A stretch of DNA of 52,074 bases from Desulfurococcales archaeon (GCA_015521295.1 WAOL01000079.1:1-52074), one strand, 5' to 3'; shown: positions 17,977 to 26,694, counted from the first letter of the stretch. Translations and numbers: made by a program. The notes: a model not told the origin generated them from the letters alone.

Positions 17977-18648
17977 ATGGCGAAGTCCGCGTACCACTAC
18001 ATCGCGGAGCTCTGGAAGAGGCCCTACGAGGGCGAAATGCTCCAGATAATGAGAGCTAGGTTCATAAAGTGGAGGAGGCAACCTGCGATAGTTCGCGTCG
18101 AGCACCCCACGAGGCTCGACAGGGCTAGGGCAATAGGCTACAAGGCAAAGCAGGGATTCGTGGTCGTTAGGGTCCGTGTAAGGAAGGGCGGCATGAGGAA
18201 GCAGAGACCGCGCTCAGGCAGGAGGCCGAAGCGCATGGGTGTTTACGGCTTCGCTCCCGCTAAGTCAATACAGCTAATAGCTGAGGAGAGAGCTGCTAGG
18301 AAGTACCCCAACCTCGAGGTGCTGGGCTCATACTACGTAGGGGAGGACGGTCTCTACAAGTACTACGAAGTAATACTAGTTGATCCGGCCCACCCAGTGA
18401 TAAAGGCAGACAAGGACATCAACTGGATAACACAGCCATCGCAGAAAGGACGCGTCTTCAGAGGAAAGACAGCCGCCGGCAGGAGGATGAGGGGCTTACT
18501 GAAGAGCAGAGGGCTAAGAGGAACCCACAAGTGGAAGTGGAAGAAGAAGGCTAAGGAGAGGAAGCTGAAGAAGAGGCACGAGGCGTCAAGAGGCGCCAGG
18601 TTAATAGTTCCTGAGGACCTAGCGAAGGAGTTAGGTATTGAGAAGTAA
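17977..18648 (+). CDS. rpl15e: ribosomal protein L15e
   Basis: This 223-residue basic protein begins [20 protein letters not shown] and ends in a very Lys/Arg-rich helix ([16 protein letters not shown]), as in archaeal L15e. ATG 17977 is preferred over GTG 17968 because GGAAGGTG at 17963-17970 is its ribosome site. It heads a conserved archaeal group with COG1325 and RNase P genes. Confidence 0.96.
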   Translation: MAKSAYHYIAELWKRPYEGEMLQIMRARFIKWRRQPAIVRVEHPTRLDRARAIGYKAKQGFVVVRVRVRKGGMRKQRPRSGRRPKRMGVYGFAPAKSIQLIAEERAARKYPNLEVLGSYYVGEDGLYKYYEVILVDPAHPVIKADKDINWITQPSQKGRVFRGKTAAGRRMRGLLKSRGLRGTHKWKWKKKAKERKLKKRHEASRGARLIVPEDLAKELGIEK

Positions 18649-18661
18649 GGATAGACCAGGG

Positions 18662-19135
18662 ATGAAGGCATCACCTAATGTCAGGGTAAGTAGGTTATCG
18701 TTAAGCGTTTTCTATCACTCCACAGAAAACCCTGCTAAGGTCAGAAAGGCTGTTTTGAACCTAATCCCTCCTGAACTCCGAGAAAGGGTAAGTATGGATG
18801 AAGTAGTGACTCAGGGGCATTACGGCAACGAGATAGGGATAATTACGGTCACGCTAAAAGGGAAGAACGCTTTCAAAACACTGAAATTCATAGTCTGCTC
18901 TATGGAACGCGTGGACAGGAACATACTAGTAGCTACCGTAAGCAACCGCGCTGGTCATAGGCCCTCCCACCTATACTTCAGAGTCAGCAAGCAGGAAGCT
19001 TACTTAGGTAAGGTTGAGCTAATGGACGGTGACGACGTGATTAAAGTCTCCGTAACAGTGAATGGTGTGAGGTCCGTGGGTCAGCTGAAGCGGTTCCTCG
19101 AGGTGCTAACTAGTGAGTGCATTAACTCTCGTTGA
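18662..19135 (+). CDS. RNA-binding protein of the COG1325 (exosome-associated) family
   Basis: The 157-residue protein has the pattern VSRLSLSVFYHSTENPAKVR, then VVTQGHYGNEIGIITVTLKG and DRNILVATVSNRAGHRPSHLYFRV. It matches the archaeal family regularly encoded beside RNase P/exosome genes. A role in RNA processing is inferred from context. ATG 18662 is the natural start; TTG 18638 would overlap L15e by 11 bases. Confidence 0.82.
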   Translation: MKASPNVRVSRLSLSVFYHSTENPAKVRKAVLNLIPPELRERVSMDEVVTQGHYGNEIGIITVTLKGKNAFKTLKFIVCSMERVDRNILVATVSNRAGHRPSHLYFRVSKQEAYLGKVELMDGDDVIKVSVTVNGVRSVGQLKRFLEVLTSECINSR

Positions 19136-19724
19136 CGTGGCCTTCATGGGAGATACCAGCCCCGAGGAAATAGCTAAGGCGGCGCGGCTCATGGGCTTCA
19201 AAGCTGTCGCTGTTGATGGATTGAGAGACTACCTGAGAGTTAACGGGGTTTCCTTAATCCCAAGGCACACCTTCACCGACCCGAACGAGGGTATGTTACC
19301 TAGGGGTAACGTACTCCGTGTCTTCAGGTGCGTGGATCCCGAGGCGTTTAAACTCACCAACAGAGTGATGACGTACGCTCACGCCGTGGAGCTGGGTGGT
19401 AAGATGCTTGGTAGGCTCGGCAGGAAGAACGCCAAGAAATTAGCTAATACCGCAATCCCGGTAATAATTAGGGCTAGCGAGGTGTACGACGCGTTGGTTC
19501 GTGGGAGGAGCTTATCTGGCCTGGCGACGCTACTTAAACTCTACGAAGCCGGAAAGATTATGCTGAGCATGGGTTCAGGTGCCAAGGTACTTGAGGAGGT
19601 AAGGCACGGAATAACGCTAATCGCCCTCCTCACGACCCTGGGTTTAAGTGAGGCTAAGGCGTTAGCAGCCCTCACAACGAACCCCAAAACACTGGTGGAG
19701 CGTGCAGGGTATGTCATTAAGTGA
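19113..19724 (+). CDS. rnp3: RNase P protein component 3 (Rpp30)
   Basis: The 203-residue protein has a TIM-barrel-like Rpp30 layout: VDVAFMGDTSPEEIAKAARLMGF, mid segments with RVMTYAHAVELG and the closing ALAALTTNPKTLVERAGYV. It supports tRNA 5'-end processing together with Pop5. GAGGTG at 19101-19106 positions GTG 19113, giving a 23-base overlap with the preceding gene. Confidence 0.87.
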   Translation: MSALTLVDVAFMGDTSPEEIAKAARLMGFKAVAVDGLRDYLRVNGVSLIPRHTFTDPNEGMLPRGNVLRVFRCVDPEAFKLTNRVMTYAHAVELGGKMLGRLGRKNAKKLANTAIPVIIRASEVYDALVRGRSLSGLATLLKLYEAGKIMLSMGSGAKVLEEVRHGITLIALLTTLGLSEAKALAALTTNPKTLVERAGYVIK

Positions 19725-20238
19725 AGGGCAACTAGCAATCATCCTAGCACTCACGTCACTGATACTCTCGGTTGTTTCCCTCATTGTAGTTGCCTTTCTT
19801 TACAGGCATTACAGAGCCGTTAACTCCAAAGTAACGCTCCTAGCATCAGCTCTAGGCAGTAGGACGGTTAAGGCATACGTGAAGACGGTGGAGGCCAGAG
19901 AAGAAAGAAGGGAGCGCAGGAGGTACTTGATAGTTAGGCTCGTATACTCTGGCAAGTTAAGTAAGGCGGAACTGGAATCACTCCTACTCAACGCTTACGG
20001 AAAGCTCTACGGGTCTAGCAGATCATCAACAGCGGGACTCAAAGTAATGGATCTAGATGAGAGAACGGGTACAGCCACAATTAGGTTCAAGGCTCCACGA
20101 AAGTGGGAAGTACTAGCCGCTTTAGGTGCCGTGGAGAATCTGAGTGAAGGTAGGGTGGTAGTAATTCCATTGAGGGTTTCAGGGACCTTAAGGAAAGCTA
20201 AGGAGTATGTAAGGAGACTGACACGTTCGGTGAAGTAG
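19711..20238 (+). CDS. rnp2: RNase P protein Pop5 (Rnp2) with an N-terminal transmembrane helix
   Basis: Residues about 65-175 match Pop5: RRYLIVRLVYSGKLSKAELES, KVMDLDERTGTATIRF and the closing VVIPLRVSGTLRKAKEYVRR. This assignment is supported by the adjacent Rpp30 gene. Residues 7-31 form one long hydrophobic helix (QLAIILALTSLILSVVSLIV onward) followed by basic residues and a charged linker. Typical Pop5 proteins are about 110-120 residues and soluble. ATG 19711 overlaps the Rpp30 stop. Internal GTG codons at 19879 and 19888 could yield a soluble form. A sequencing error is unlikely because the frame is uninterrupted. Confidence 0.8.
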   Translation: MSLSEGQLAIILALTSLILSVVSLIVVAFLYRHYRAVNSKVTLLASALGSRTVKAYVKTVEAREERRERRRYLIVRLVYSGKLSKAELESLLLNAYGKLYGSSRSSTAGLKVMDLDERTGTATIRFKAPRKWEVLAALGAVENLSEGRVVVIPLRVSGTLRKAKEYVRRLTRSVK

Positions 20239-20424
20239 GTTTCATGCCGAATTAAATACAGAACTTAAGTTAAGTGGCGGTCAGATCGTCGCGAGGCATT
20301 CATCCCTGCCCAATCCTTTTGGAGCGGCATCATCATTCCACCACGTACTAAGTTACTATCTTAATAAGGTTGGTACCTTCACCTCCATGAGTAACGTTAT
20401 TAGGTGAGTAAACCTTTAGCCATA

Positions 20425-20480
20425 GTGAATGATGGCACCGTCAGTGGCTGAAACGTGATGAGTGGGACCCTCTCTGACAC
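20425..20480 (+). ncRNA. C/D box guide sRNA (2'-O-methylation guide)
   Basis: The elements are C box ATGATGG (20429-20435), D' CTGA (20448-20451), C' GTGATGA (20455-20461) and D CTGA (20474-20477). Both guide segments are exactly 12 bases, with a 3-base D'-C' spacer, the canonical archaeal symmetric architecture. GTG before the C box can pair with CAC after the D box as the terminal stem. A TATA-like TTAATAAGG lies at about 20361-20369. The RNA lies in the leader of the downstream methyltransferase gene. Its target sites would be complementary to caccgtcagtgg and gtgggaccctct. Confidence 0.85.
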
Positions 20481-20500
20481 ATTGCATTGGTGAGGCATTC

Positions 20501-21664
20501 ATGAGGCGCGATAAGCTCATCGTGAAGGTGCTCTCATCAGTGCTTTATGAAGTCCTCAACCACAAGGTCTCAGTTGACGTGGCCTTCAAGAGGGCGTGTA
20601 AGGGGAGATGCGCTGATAGTCTTGAGGAAAGGGAGAAACTCTACAACATGGCGAGGGAACTTGTTTCCGATTACCTCAAGGTTCTATGCGTGAACACTAG
20701 ATTAAGAAGCTACGGGAAGATCGTGAGGTTCTGGCTAAGTAAGCAGTGGGACGACACTAACCTTCCGCCTTGGTGCCACTTATCCTATCAAAGGTGGTTT
20801 TACGAGAAGCTAGCATCGTTAGTAGGGGATGAGGTGGAGGAGTTACTGAGTGAAATGAACCGCAGGCGCTGGTGGTTAAGGATAAACACGCTGAAAGCTC
20901 CCGAGGAGAAAGTGCTTCGTCAGCTTGAGGATGAAGGCGTTGAATACGAGGTAGATAGGCACTTCCCCTACATGGTGTTCGTGAGGCACTCACCGAAACC
21001 CGTGAGGTTACTCAAGCCCGTCAAGGAATTTACGGCCATCCCTCAGGACAAGGCCTCAGCGGCGGTCGTTAACGCGCTCGATCCCGAACCAGGCGACGTC
21101 ATCTTAGACATGGCTGCAGCACCAGGAATGAAGACGTCACTGATAATGATGCTCACTGAGAACCGGGCACGAGTCGTCGCCGTAGACATTAGCTATAGGC
21201 GCCTACTAATGTGTGCCAACCTGCTCATGAAGCTTGGCGTTGATTTAAGTAAGGTACACTTAGTGGCAGCGGACTCAAGAGACGTGTTTCTCCGCAGCGT
21301 GTTCGACAAGGTACTGCTTGATGCCCCATGCAGCAACAGTGGGGCGGTGAGCAAGGATCCGGGAGTGAAGATCCACTTAACACCCTCGAAGGTAAGGTAT
21401 TACTCTGAGATTCAGAAGGACCTAATCAGTAGGGCAGTCAAGTGCGCCAGTAACCTAGTGGTGTACTCGACATGCTCAATAATGCCGGAGGAGGGGGAGG
21501 AAGTTATCGTAACGGTGCGTGATGCCGTTAGGCTTGTTAGGAAGTATCCTTGGTCCTCTCCAGGGTATAGGGTAGTGGACTTCCATGATAAGGTAATGCG
21601 TTTCTTCCCGCATAAGCACTTAACGGAGGCATTCTTCCTCGCCGTAATGGAAGTTACTGGATAG
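20501..21664 (+). CDS. RNA cytosine-C5 methyltransferase (NSUN/RsmB family), second copy
   Basis: The 387-residue protein has an N-terminal helical NusB-like region (residues 1-110, including DVAFKRACKGRC). A methyltransferase domain follows with DMAAAPGMKTSLIMML, the motif IV Cys in LLDAPCSNSG and the catalytic Cys in YSTCSIMPEEGEEV. It probably forms m5C in rRNA or tRNA. ATG 20501 has GGTGAGG 5 bases upstream. An in-frame GTG at 20462 falls inside the sRNA guide and is rejected as the start. Confidence 0.92.
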   Translation: MRRDKLIVKVLSSVLYEVLNHKVSVDVAFKRACKGRCADSLEEREKLYNMARELVSDYLKVLCVNTRLRSYGKIVRFWLSKQWDDTNLPPWCHLSYQRWFYEKLASLVGDEVEELLSEMNRRRWWLRINTLKAPEEKVLRQLEDEGVEYEVDRHFPYMVFVRHSPKPVRLLKPVKEFTAIPQDKASAAVVNALDPEPGDVILDMAAAPGMKTSLIMMLTENRARVVAVDISYRRLLMCANLLMKLGVDLSKVHLVAADSRDVFLRSVFDKVLLDAPCSNSGAVSKDPGVKIHLTPSKVRYYSEIQKDLISRAVKCASNLVVYSTCSIMPEEGEEVIVTVRDAVRLVRKYPWSSPGYRVVDFHDKVMRFFPHKHLTEAFFLAVMEVTG

Positions 21665-21725
21665 CCTATCCATTAAGGGTAAGTATAAGATTTCCCACGC
21701 AGAAAAAGCTTAAGGGTAAGCCTGC

Positions 21726-22166
21726 ATGAGCGTAAACACCCTAGATGCGACTTCAGAGGGAAAGAACATCAAGCGTAGACGCAGGGTTCTGGTTGCCAAG
21801 CTAGGTCTTGATGGTCATGACAGGGGAGCTAAGGTCGTAGCTAGGGCGCTTAGGGACGCGGGGTTTGAGGTGATTTACTTAGGCGTCCATCAAGCCCCGG
21901 AAGACGTTGTTGAGGCAGCAATAGAGGAGGACGTAGGGGTCGTCGGTGTTTCCATCCTTTCAGGCTCGCACATGGAGCTCGTTTCCGACCTACTGAAGCT
22001 GATGAGAGAGAAAGGATTAAACGTCCCCGTAGTCGTAGGCGGCATAATTCCGCCAGATGACGCTAAGGAACTCAAGAAAATGGGTGTTTTCGAGGTTCTA
22101 GGTCCTGGAACCCCGCTCCGCAAGGTTGTCGAGGTTTACGAGAAGGCGTTGGAGGTGAATAACTGA
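21726..22166 (+). CDS. methylmalonyl-CoA mutase, cobalamin-binding small subunit
   Basis: The 146-residue B12-binding domain shows the DxHxxG motif (LGLDGHDRGAK, about residues 27-36), VGVSILSGSH and VVVGGIIPPDD with GPGTPL. It supplies the cobalamin to the separate catalytic subunit at 22572. A separately encoded small subunit is the archaeal arrangement. TTAAGG-type TATA sequence (AAAAGCTTAAGG, about 21703-21714) lies just upstream of ATG 21726. The stop overlaps the epimerase start (TGATG). Confidence 0.95.
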   Translation: MSVNTLDATSEGKNIKRRRRVLVAKLGLDGHDRGAKVVARALRDAGFEVIYLGVHQAPEDVVEAAIEEDVGVVGVSILSGSHMELVSDLLKLMREKGLNVPVVVGGIIPPDDAKELKKMGVFEVLGPGTPLRKVVEVYEKALEVNN

Positions 22167-22570
22167 TGAGGGAGCTTGATCACATAGGTATAGCCGTAAA
22201 GAACCTAGACGAAGCCATAAAGTTCTACCGTGACATACTGGGTCTCGAGCTAGTCGAGGTTGAGGAGGTTCCGGAGGAGAAGGTTAAGATCGCAATGTTT
22301 AAGGTGGGGTCCGTGTACATAGAGCTACTTCAAGGACTCAGCGAGGACTCAGCAATATCAAAATACATAGCTAAGCGCGGTGAAGGAATCCACCACATAG
22401 CGATTAGAGTGGAGAATGTCGACGCACTAACCAAGGAGTTGAAGGAGAAGGGCGTACGCGTAGTGTACGAGGAGCCGAAGTTAGTGTCCGGCGGTAAGAG
22501 GAAGATAAACTTCATACACCCAAAGGCAACACACGGCGTCCTCCTAGAAATCCTCGAGAGGTATGGGTGA
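22166..22570 (+). CDS. mce: methylmalonyl-CoA epimerase
   Basis: This 134-residue VOC-fold protein has the metal ligands in LDHIGIAVKNLDEAI (His), YIELLQ (Glu), HHIAIRVENVD (His) and LLEILER (Glu). It racemises (S)- and (R)-methylmalonyl-CoA. It is encoded between the two mutase subunits with overlapping stops and starts, so stoichiometric co-translation is likely. Confidence 0.94.
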   Translation: MRELDHIGIAVKNLDEAIKFYRDILGLELVEVEEVPEEKVKIAMFKVGSVYIELLQGLSEDSAISKYIAKRGEGIHHIAIRVENVDALTKELKEKGVRVVYEEPKLVSGGKRKINFIHPKATHGVLLEILERYG

Positions 22571-22571
22571 G

Positions 22572-24251
22572 ATGACAGACCTAGAGAAGATAAGGGAACG
22601 GATGAAGGAATGGAGCAAGGAGGTGCTGGAGCCAGTACTGAAGAAATTCCCTGAAAGGAAAGCAAAGTTTCTGACCGAGGAGGGCTTTGAGGTTCGGAGG
22701 GTTTACACGCCCCTAGACACAGAGGGTGTGGGATGGGAGTACCTCGAGAAGCTAGGGTTCCCAGGTGACTACCCATTCACACGCGGTGTTTACCCGACGA
22801 TGTACAGAGGGAGGCCATGGACGATAAGGCAGTACGCTGGCTTCGGGTCAGCAGAGGATACTAACGCTAGGTACCGCTACCTGCTAAGCATAGGTCAAAC
22901 AGGACTGAGTATGGCGTTCGACCTACCCACCCAATTAGGTCTAGACCCAGACCATAAACTAGCGTGGTATGAGGTCGGTAAAGTAGGCGTCTCAATGCCC
23001 TCAGTTAAGGAAATGGACTTAGTATTCAACGGCATCCCAATGGATAAGGTCTCAACGTCAATGACCATAAACGCGACCGCCATAGAGGTACTGTCAATGT
23101 ACGTCGCGGTCGCGGAGTCCAGAGGAATAGATAAGTCGATCCTCAGGGGAACGGTACAGAATGACATCCTCAAGGAATACATAGCGAGGAATAACTACAT
23201 CTACCCACCCCAACCATCAATGAGGTACGCCACAGACCTCATAATATACGCAGCGCAGAACATGCCTAAATGGAACTCCATAAGCATATCCGGGTACCAC
23301 TTCGAGGAGGCCGGAGCCACGCCCGCCATGGAGATAGCGTTCACGCTTGCGGACGCCATAGAGTACGTCAAGTACGTGCTCGAGCGCGGAGTCATGGACG
23401 TCGACAAGTTCGCTCCCAGACTCTCCTTCTTCTTCGCCGCAAGAACGAACCTCTTCGAGCAGGTAGCGAAGTTTAGAGCGGCTAGGAGGATGTGGGCTAA
23501 GATAATGAAGGAGAGGTTCGGCGCGAAGTCCAGGCGCTCAATGATGCTTAGGTTCCACACGCAGACGGCCGGCGTGTTGTTGACAGCCCAGCAACCACTA
23601 GTTAACCTGATAAGAACGACGATTCAGGCTCTCGCCGCCGTGCTGGGTGGCACGCAGTCACTGCACGTTAACTCCTACGATGAGGCATTATCGCTACCAA
23701 CGGAGGAATCGGTGAAGCTTTCGGTAAGGGTACAGCAGGTACTGCTCTACGAATCCGGCGTGATAGACACGGTGGATCCGTTAGGCGGCGCATACTACAT
23801 TGAGTGGTTAACGGATCAAATAGAGGAGAAAGCCTGGAAAATAATAGATGAGATAGAGAAGCTCGGGGGTATGGTGAGGGCCATAGAGGTCGGGTACCCG
23901 CAGCGTGAGATAGCTAAGGCAGCGTATGAGTGGCAGTTGAAGGTCGAGAAAGGAGAGATACCGTTCATAGGCATAAACATGTTCGTCGAGGAGGAAGAGC
24001 CGAAGATCAAGGTACTTAAGGTTGACCCAGAGGTCCGTGAGAGGGTAGTGAGTAGGTTACGCAAACTCAGGGAAGAGCGTGACCCCATCAAGGTGCGTGA
24101 CGCGCTAGATAAGGTAAGGCGCGTAGCAGAGGGTGAGGGCAACCTCTTCCCACCAATACTCGAGGCAGTCAAGGTTAAAGCCACCCTAGGCGAGATCTCC
24201 GGCGTACTAAGGGATGTTTGGGGAGAGTGGAGAGCGCCTGAAGTCTACTGA
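22572..24251 (+). CDS. methylmalonyl-CoA mutase, catalytic large subunit
   Basis: The roughly 559-residue TIM-barrel subunit has FPGDYPFTRGVYPTMYRGRP near residue 55, RQYAGFGSAEDTNARYRYLL, and the C-terminal block with HVNSYDEALSLPTEES and DPLGGAYYIEWLTD. It interconverts methylmalonyl-CoA and succinyl-CoA with B12. ATG 22572 has GAGGT 9 bases upstream; ATG 22563 is less well spaced. The MeaB/ArgK GTPase chaperone often encoded next to it was not found here. The operon could serve propionyl-CoA use or a hydroxypropionate/hydroxybutyrate-type cycle; sequence does not decide. Confidence 0.95.
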   Translation: MTDLEKIRERMKEWSKEVLEPVLKKFPERKAKFLTEEGFEVRRVYTPLDTEGVGWEYLEKLGFPGDYPFTRGVYPTMYRGRPWTIRQYAGFGSAEDTNARYRYLLSIGQTGLSMAFDLPTQLGLDPDHKLAWYEVGKVGVSMPSVKEMDLVFNGIPMDKVSTSMTINATAIEVLSMYVAVAESRGIDKSILRGTVQNDILKEYIARNNYIYPPQPSMRYATDLIIYAAQNMPKWNSISISGYHFEEAGATPAMEIAFTLADAIEYVKYVLERGVMDVDKFAPRLSFFFAARTNLFEQVAKFRAARRMWAKIMKERFGAKSRRSMMLRFHTQTAGVLLTAQQPLVNLIRTTIQALAAVLGGTQSLHVNSYDEALSLPTEESVKLSVRVQQVLLYESGVIDTVDPLGGAYYIEWLTDQIEEKAWKIIDEIEKLGGMVRAIEVGYPQREIAKAAYEWQLKVEKGEIPFIGINMFVEEEEPKIKVLKVDPEVRERVVSRLRKLREERDPIKVRDALDKVRRVAEGEGNLFPPILEAVKVKATLGEISGVLRDVWGEWRAPEVY

Positions 24252-24267
24252 AATCAGTTTCACCACA

Positions 24268-24786
24268 TTAAAACTTCAGCAACCCACCCTCAATACCTGC
24301 CAAAATTTCGGGAGTTTCCCTCAACTCCTCAACTTTCTTCCCAATAACTATGAACACTGCTAACCCTCTGCACTCTTCTCTCAACGCCTCCACTAGTGAC
24401 CTACTAAGGTCCTTAGCTGCCTTACTCGCCCGCACCATGACCGTGTTGGGCGCCACGTAACTGGATTTCCTGATTATGATCCTATTAGGATCATCCAAGC
24501 TCAGCCCAGGGTCTCCAGAGCCCTTAATGACGTCGACGTCTCCATGTTCCGTGAGTATTAAAGCGATAACTAACGCTCCGGGAACCCTAATCGTTTCCTT
24601 AAACCTAGGGCTGAAGTGCTTGAGTCCCTTATCTGCGGATACGCCGATTATGCAGTCGCCGCGAGGCGTTAACTCCGGTTCCCGGGTGATTTCCACGGTG
24701 GTTCTGTGCGTGGCCCTTACGTTTTTATGTCCCTTGAACCTCACGACCTCTATGCAGAACCAGTCACCGCACCAGCCCGTAACCAT
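24268..24786 (-). CDS. DUF371 family protein
   Basis: The family block runs from FKGHKNVRATHRTTVEITRE to LTPRGDCIIGVSADKG, and a second conserved part VALILTEHGDVDVIKGSGDPG-like region precedes MVRASKAAKDLSR. This archaeal/fungal family has no established function. The start is uncertain: ATG 24786 is listed, ATG 24819 or GTG 24744 are possible, and the conserved domain begins only after GTG 24744. It diverges from pcm across a short promoter gap. Confidence 0.78.
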   Translation of the reverse strand: MVTGWCGDWFCIEVVRFKGHKNVRATHRTTVEITREPELTPRGDCIIGVSADKGLKHFSPRFKETIRVPGALVIALILTEHGDVDVIKGSGDPGLSLDDPNRIIIRKSSYVAPNTVMVRASKAAKDLSRSLVEALREECRGLAVFIVIGKKVEELRETPEILAGIEGGLLKF

Positions 24787-24839
24787 GGCTGAACACAAAT
24801 TACTGATCGTAAACCACAATATAATGGTGTACTTCGGGG

Positions 24840-25520
24840 TTGGATGCAGAATCCCGAGACTACAGCGCGGAGCGCAGGAGGCTTGTGGAATCGCTGATTG
24901 CTGAAGGGATACTTAGGACGCCCGAGGTAATTCAGGCATTCCTCAAGGTTCCGCGCGAGGAGTTCGTTCCTCCTGAGCTTAGGGACTACGCGTACGATGA
25001 TAGGCCATTGCCCATAGGGTATGGGCAGACCATTAGCGCTCCTCACATGGTAGCGATAATGACTGAGGAGCTAAGCCCTAGACGTGGTGATAAGGTGCTT
25101 GAGGTAGGTACGGGGAGTGGTTACCAAGCAGCAATACTGGCGGAGATCGTAAAGCCCGAGGGACACGTGTGGACTATAGAGCGTGTCAGAGAACTTGTTG
25201 AGTTCGCACGCAATAACTTGCGGAGAGTAGGCTACGACAGGTACGTTACGGTGGTTCACGGAGACGGCTCTTTAGGCCTGCCAGAACACGCGCCATATGA
25301 CAGGATAATAGTTACGGCCGCCGCCCCCTCAATACCTGAGAGCTTAGTGAAGCAGTTGAAACCCAGAGGGAGGATGGTCATCCCTGTTGGGGGACGATAC
25401 TATCAAGTCCTCAAGATCGTTAATAAGGATGAAAGCGGTAACATCAAAGTAAGTAATTCCGTACCATGTATATTCGTACCGCTGATAGGTAGGAACGGGT
25501 TCAGCGAATACGAGTTCTGA
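24840..25520 (+). CDS. pcm: protein-L-isoaspartate O-methyltransferase
   Basis: The 226-residue repair enzyme has FLKVPREEFVPPELRDYAY, GYGQTISAPHMVAIM, the SAM motif KVLEVGTGSGYQAAILAEI and the downstream RIIVTAAAPSIPESL block. It methylates isoaspartyl residues so that damaged proteins can be repaired, useful at high temperature. The start is TTG 24840, shortly after a TATA-like ATATAATGG. Confidence 0.95.
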   Translation: MDAESRDYSAERRRLVESLIAEGILRTPEVIQAFLKVPREEFVPPELRDYAYDDRPLPIGYGQTISAPHMVAIMTEELSPRRGDKVLEVGTGSGYQAAILAEIVKPEGHVWTIERVRELVEFARNNLRRVGYDRYVTVVHGDGSLGLPEHAPYDRIIVTAAAPSIPESLVKQLKPRGRMVIPVGGRYYQVLKIVNKDESGNIKVSNSVPCIFVPLIGRNGFSEYEF

Positions 25521-25571
25521 ACGCTCAAAGCTTTTAAATTGCGTACTGCTCTATCCTTAGCAGGTGGTGTG

Positions 25572-26231
25572 ATGCCGGAGTTCAAGGTAGTGGTTAACGA
25601 TCCGGAAGCTGGTGATCCGAGACCTATTCTAGTTAAGGTTGTCGGGTCAGACGACCTAAAGTACGATGAGAAGCATAAGGAAGGTAAGGCAATGATCGAA
25701 GGAAAGATGAACCCGAAAACCTTCGAACTACTCAAGGCACCGTACAAGATAATAACGCTACGGATATGGAAGGACAGGTCCAAAGGAGAAAAAGTAAACT
25801 TCACCATCCGCGTAACCACGGACGACTCAGTCCCTGAATTCACCTTACTTGTCCCCTCAGCCCTACTGGCGGAGAAGGTAGGTGAGGAGGAAGTACTTGG
25901 CGAAGTGTTCAGGGCTAAGGCATTCCAAGTAACCGTAACTGGCGACAAGGCCGCGGCATTCCTAGAGAAACGCATAGGCGATTACGTTGACTCCTCCGTA
26001 GTTGGGATACCCGGCATGAAGCTCCTCATAACCGGCGGTTCAGACAACACGGGGTTCCCGATGCTAAAGACGCTACCGGGAGGCGTTAAGAAAGCACTAC
26101 TACTCTCTGGACCTCCAGGATTCCACCCGAAGAACAAGGGCGAGCGCAGGAGGAAGTACGTTAGAGGCAATACGATAACGGAGGACATAGTGCAGATAAA
26201 CACGAAGCTCGTTAAGGAGGCCGAGGCGTAA
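25572..26231 (+). CDS. rps6e: ribosomal protein S6e (long crenarchaeal form)
   Basis: The 219-residue protein begins PEFKVVVNDPEAGDPRPI and ends with the S6e core KLLITGGSDNTGFPM, GGVKKALLLSGPPGF, GERRRKYVRGNTITEDIVQ. About 90-100 residues (roughly 25-115) are inserted between the first strand and the core compared with euryarchaeal S6e. The same long form is known in other crenarchaea, so it supports the lineage. ATG 25572 follows GGTGGTG; the upstream in-frame TTG at 25539 lies in the promoter (CTTTTAAATTGC) and is rejected. Confidence 0.92.
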   Translation: MPEFKVVVNDPEAGDPRPILVKVVGSDDLKYDEKHKEGKAMIEGKMNPKTFELLKAPYKIITLRIWKDRSKGEKVNFTIRVTTDDSVPEFTLLVPSALLAEKVGEEEVLGEVFRAKAFQVTVTGDKAAAFLEKRIGDYVDSSVVGIPGMKLLITGGSDNTGFPMLKTLPGGVKKALLLSGPPGFHPKNKGERRRKYVRGNTITEDIVQINTKLVKEAEA

Positions 26232-26253
26232 AGGAGGACAGAGTTAGCGGTGA

Positions 26254-26694
26254 TTAATCAACAACCATTATTTCAGCCTTAACCAGTGACTCACCCCTTG
26301 GACACTTTAACTTCTCCCTCACGCTAACGACCTTAACCTTACCCTCATCAGGAAGTAGGTCAGGTCGGCACAGCTTAAAGAACTCACACTCAGTATTGCT
26401 GCAATCAACTTTCCTGTACCTGAAAATCATCCCCTCGACAGCATACCTCTTCGGTATTGCTGCCGGTACAGCTACTTCCTCGACAGCGACAGTGATTACA
26501 TACTTGTTTATTGGGCAGCGATTCTTTATTCCTAAGACCCTCACCACTCTATACGTGTGGCCCTCCTTCAGCTTATCCACGCATACCTTCCTAAACCTGC
26601 AGTTCATGCATTCCGGTGAGGGTCCTGTGAATAAGAACGTGTATCCCTCCCGGGCTACGAGGTAACTGACGAGCGTTATGGTTCCCGAACCCAT
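26254..26694 (-). CDS. UPF0179 family Cys-rich protein
   Basis: The 146-residue protein has two Cys clusters, CMNCRFRKVC (about residues 29-38) and DCSNTECEFFKLC (about 97-109), plus single Cys in NRCPI and LKCPRGES. This matches the archaeal UPF0179 family, of unknown function. Metal or Fe-S binding is likely from the Cys spacing. A TATA element TTTATAGACC (minus strand, about 26731-26740) lies upstream. Confidence 0.85.
   Translation of the reverse strand: MGSGTITLVSYLVAREGYTFLFTGPSPECMNCRFRKVCVDKLKEGHTYRVVRVLGIKNRCPINKYVITVAVEEVAVPAAIPKRYAVEGMIFRYRKVDCSNTECEFFKLCRPDLLPDEGKVKVVSVREKLKCPRGESLVKAEIMVVD

Noticed and set aside
20462-20500. GTG 20462 as start of the second NSUN methyltransferase
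   Set aside because: It lies inside the second guide of the C/D sRNA and lacks a ribosome site; ATG 20501 has GGTGAGG 5 bases upstream.
25650-25920. Insertion in S6e as a novelty
   Set aside because: The long S6e is known from other crenarchaea, so it is a lineage marker and not a new event.
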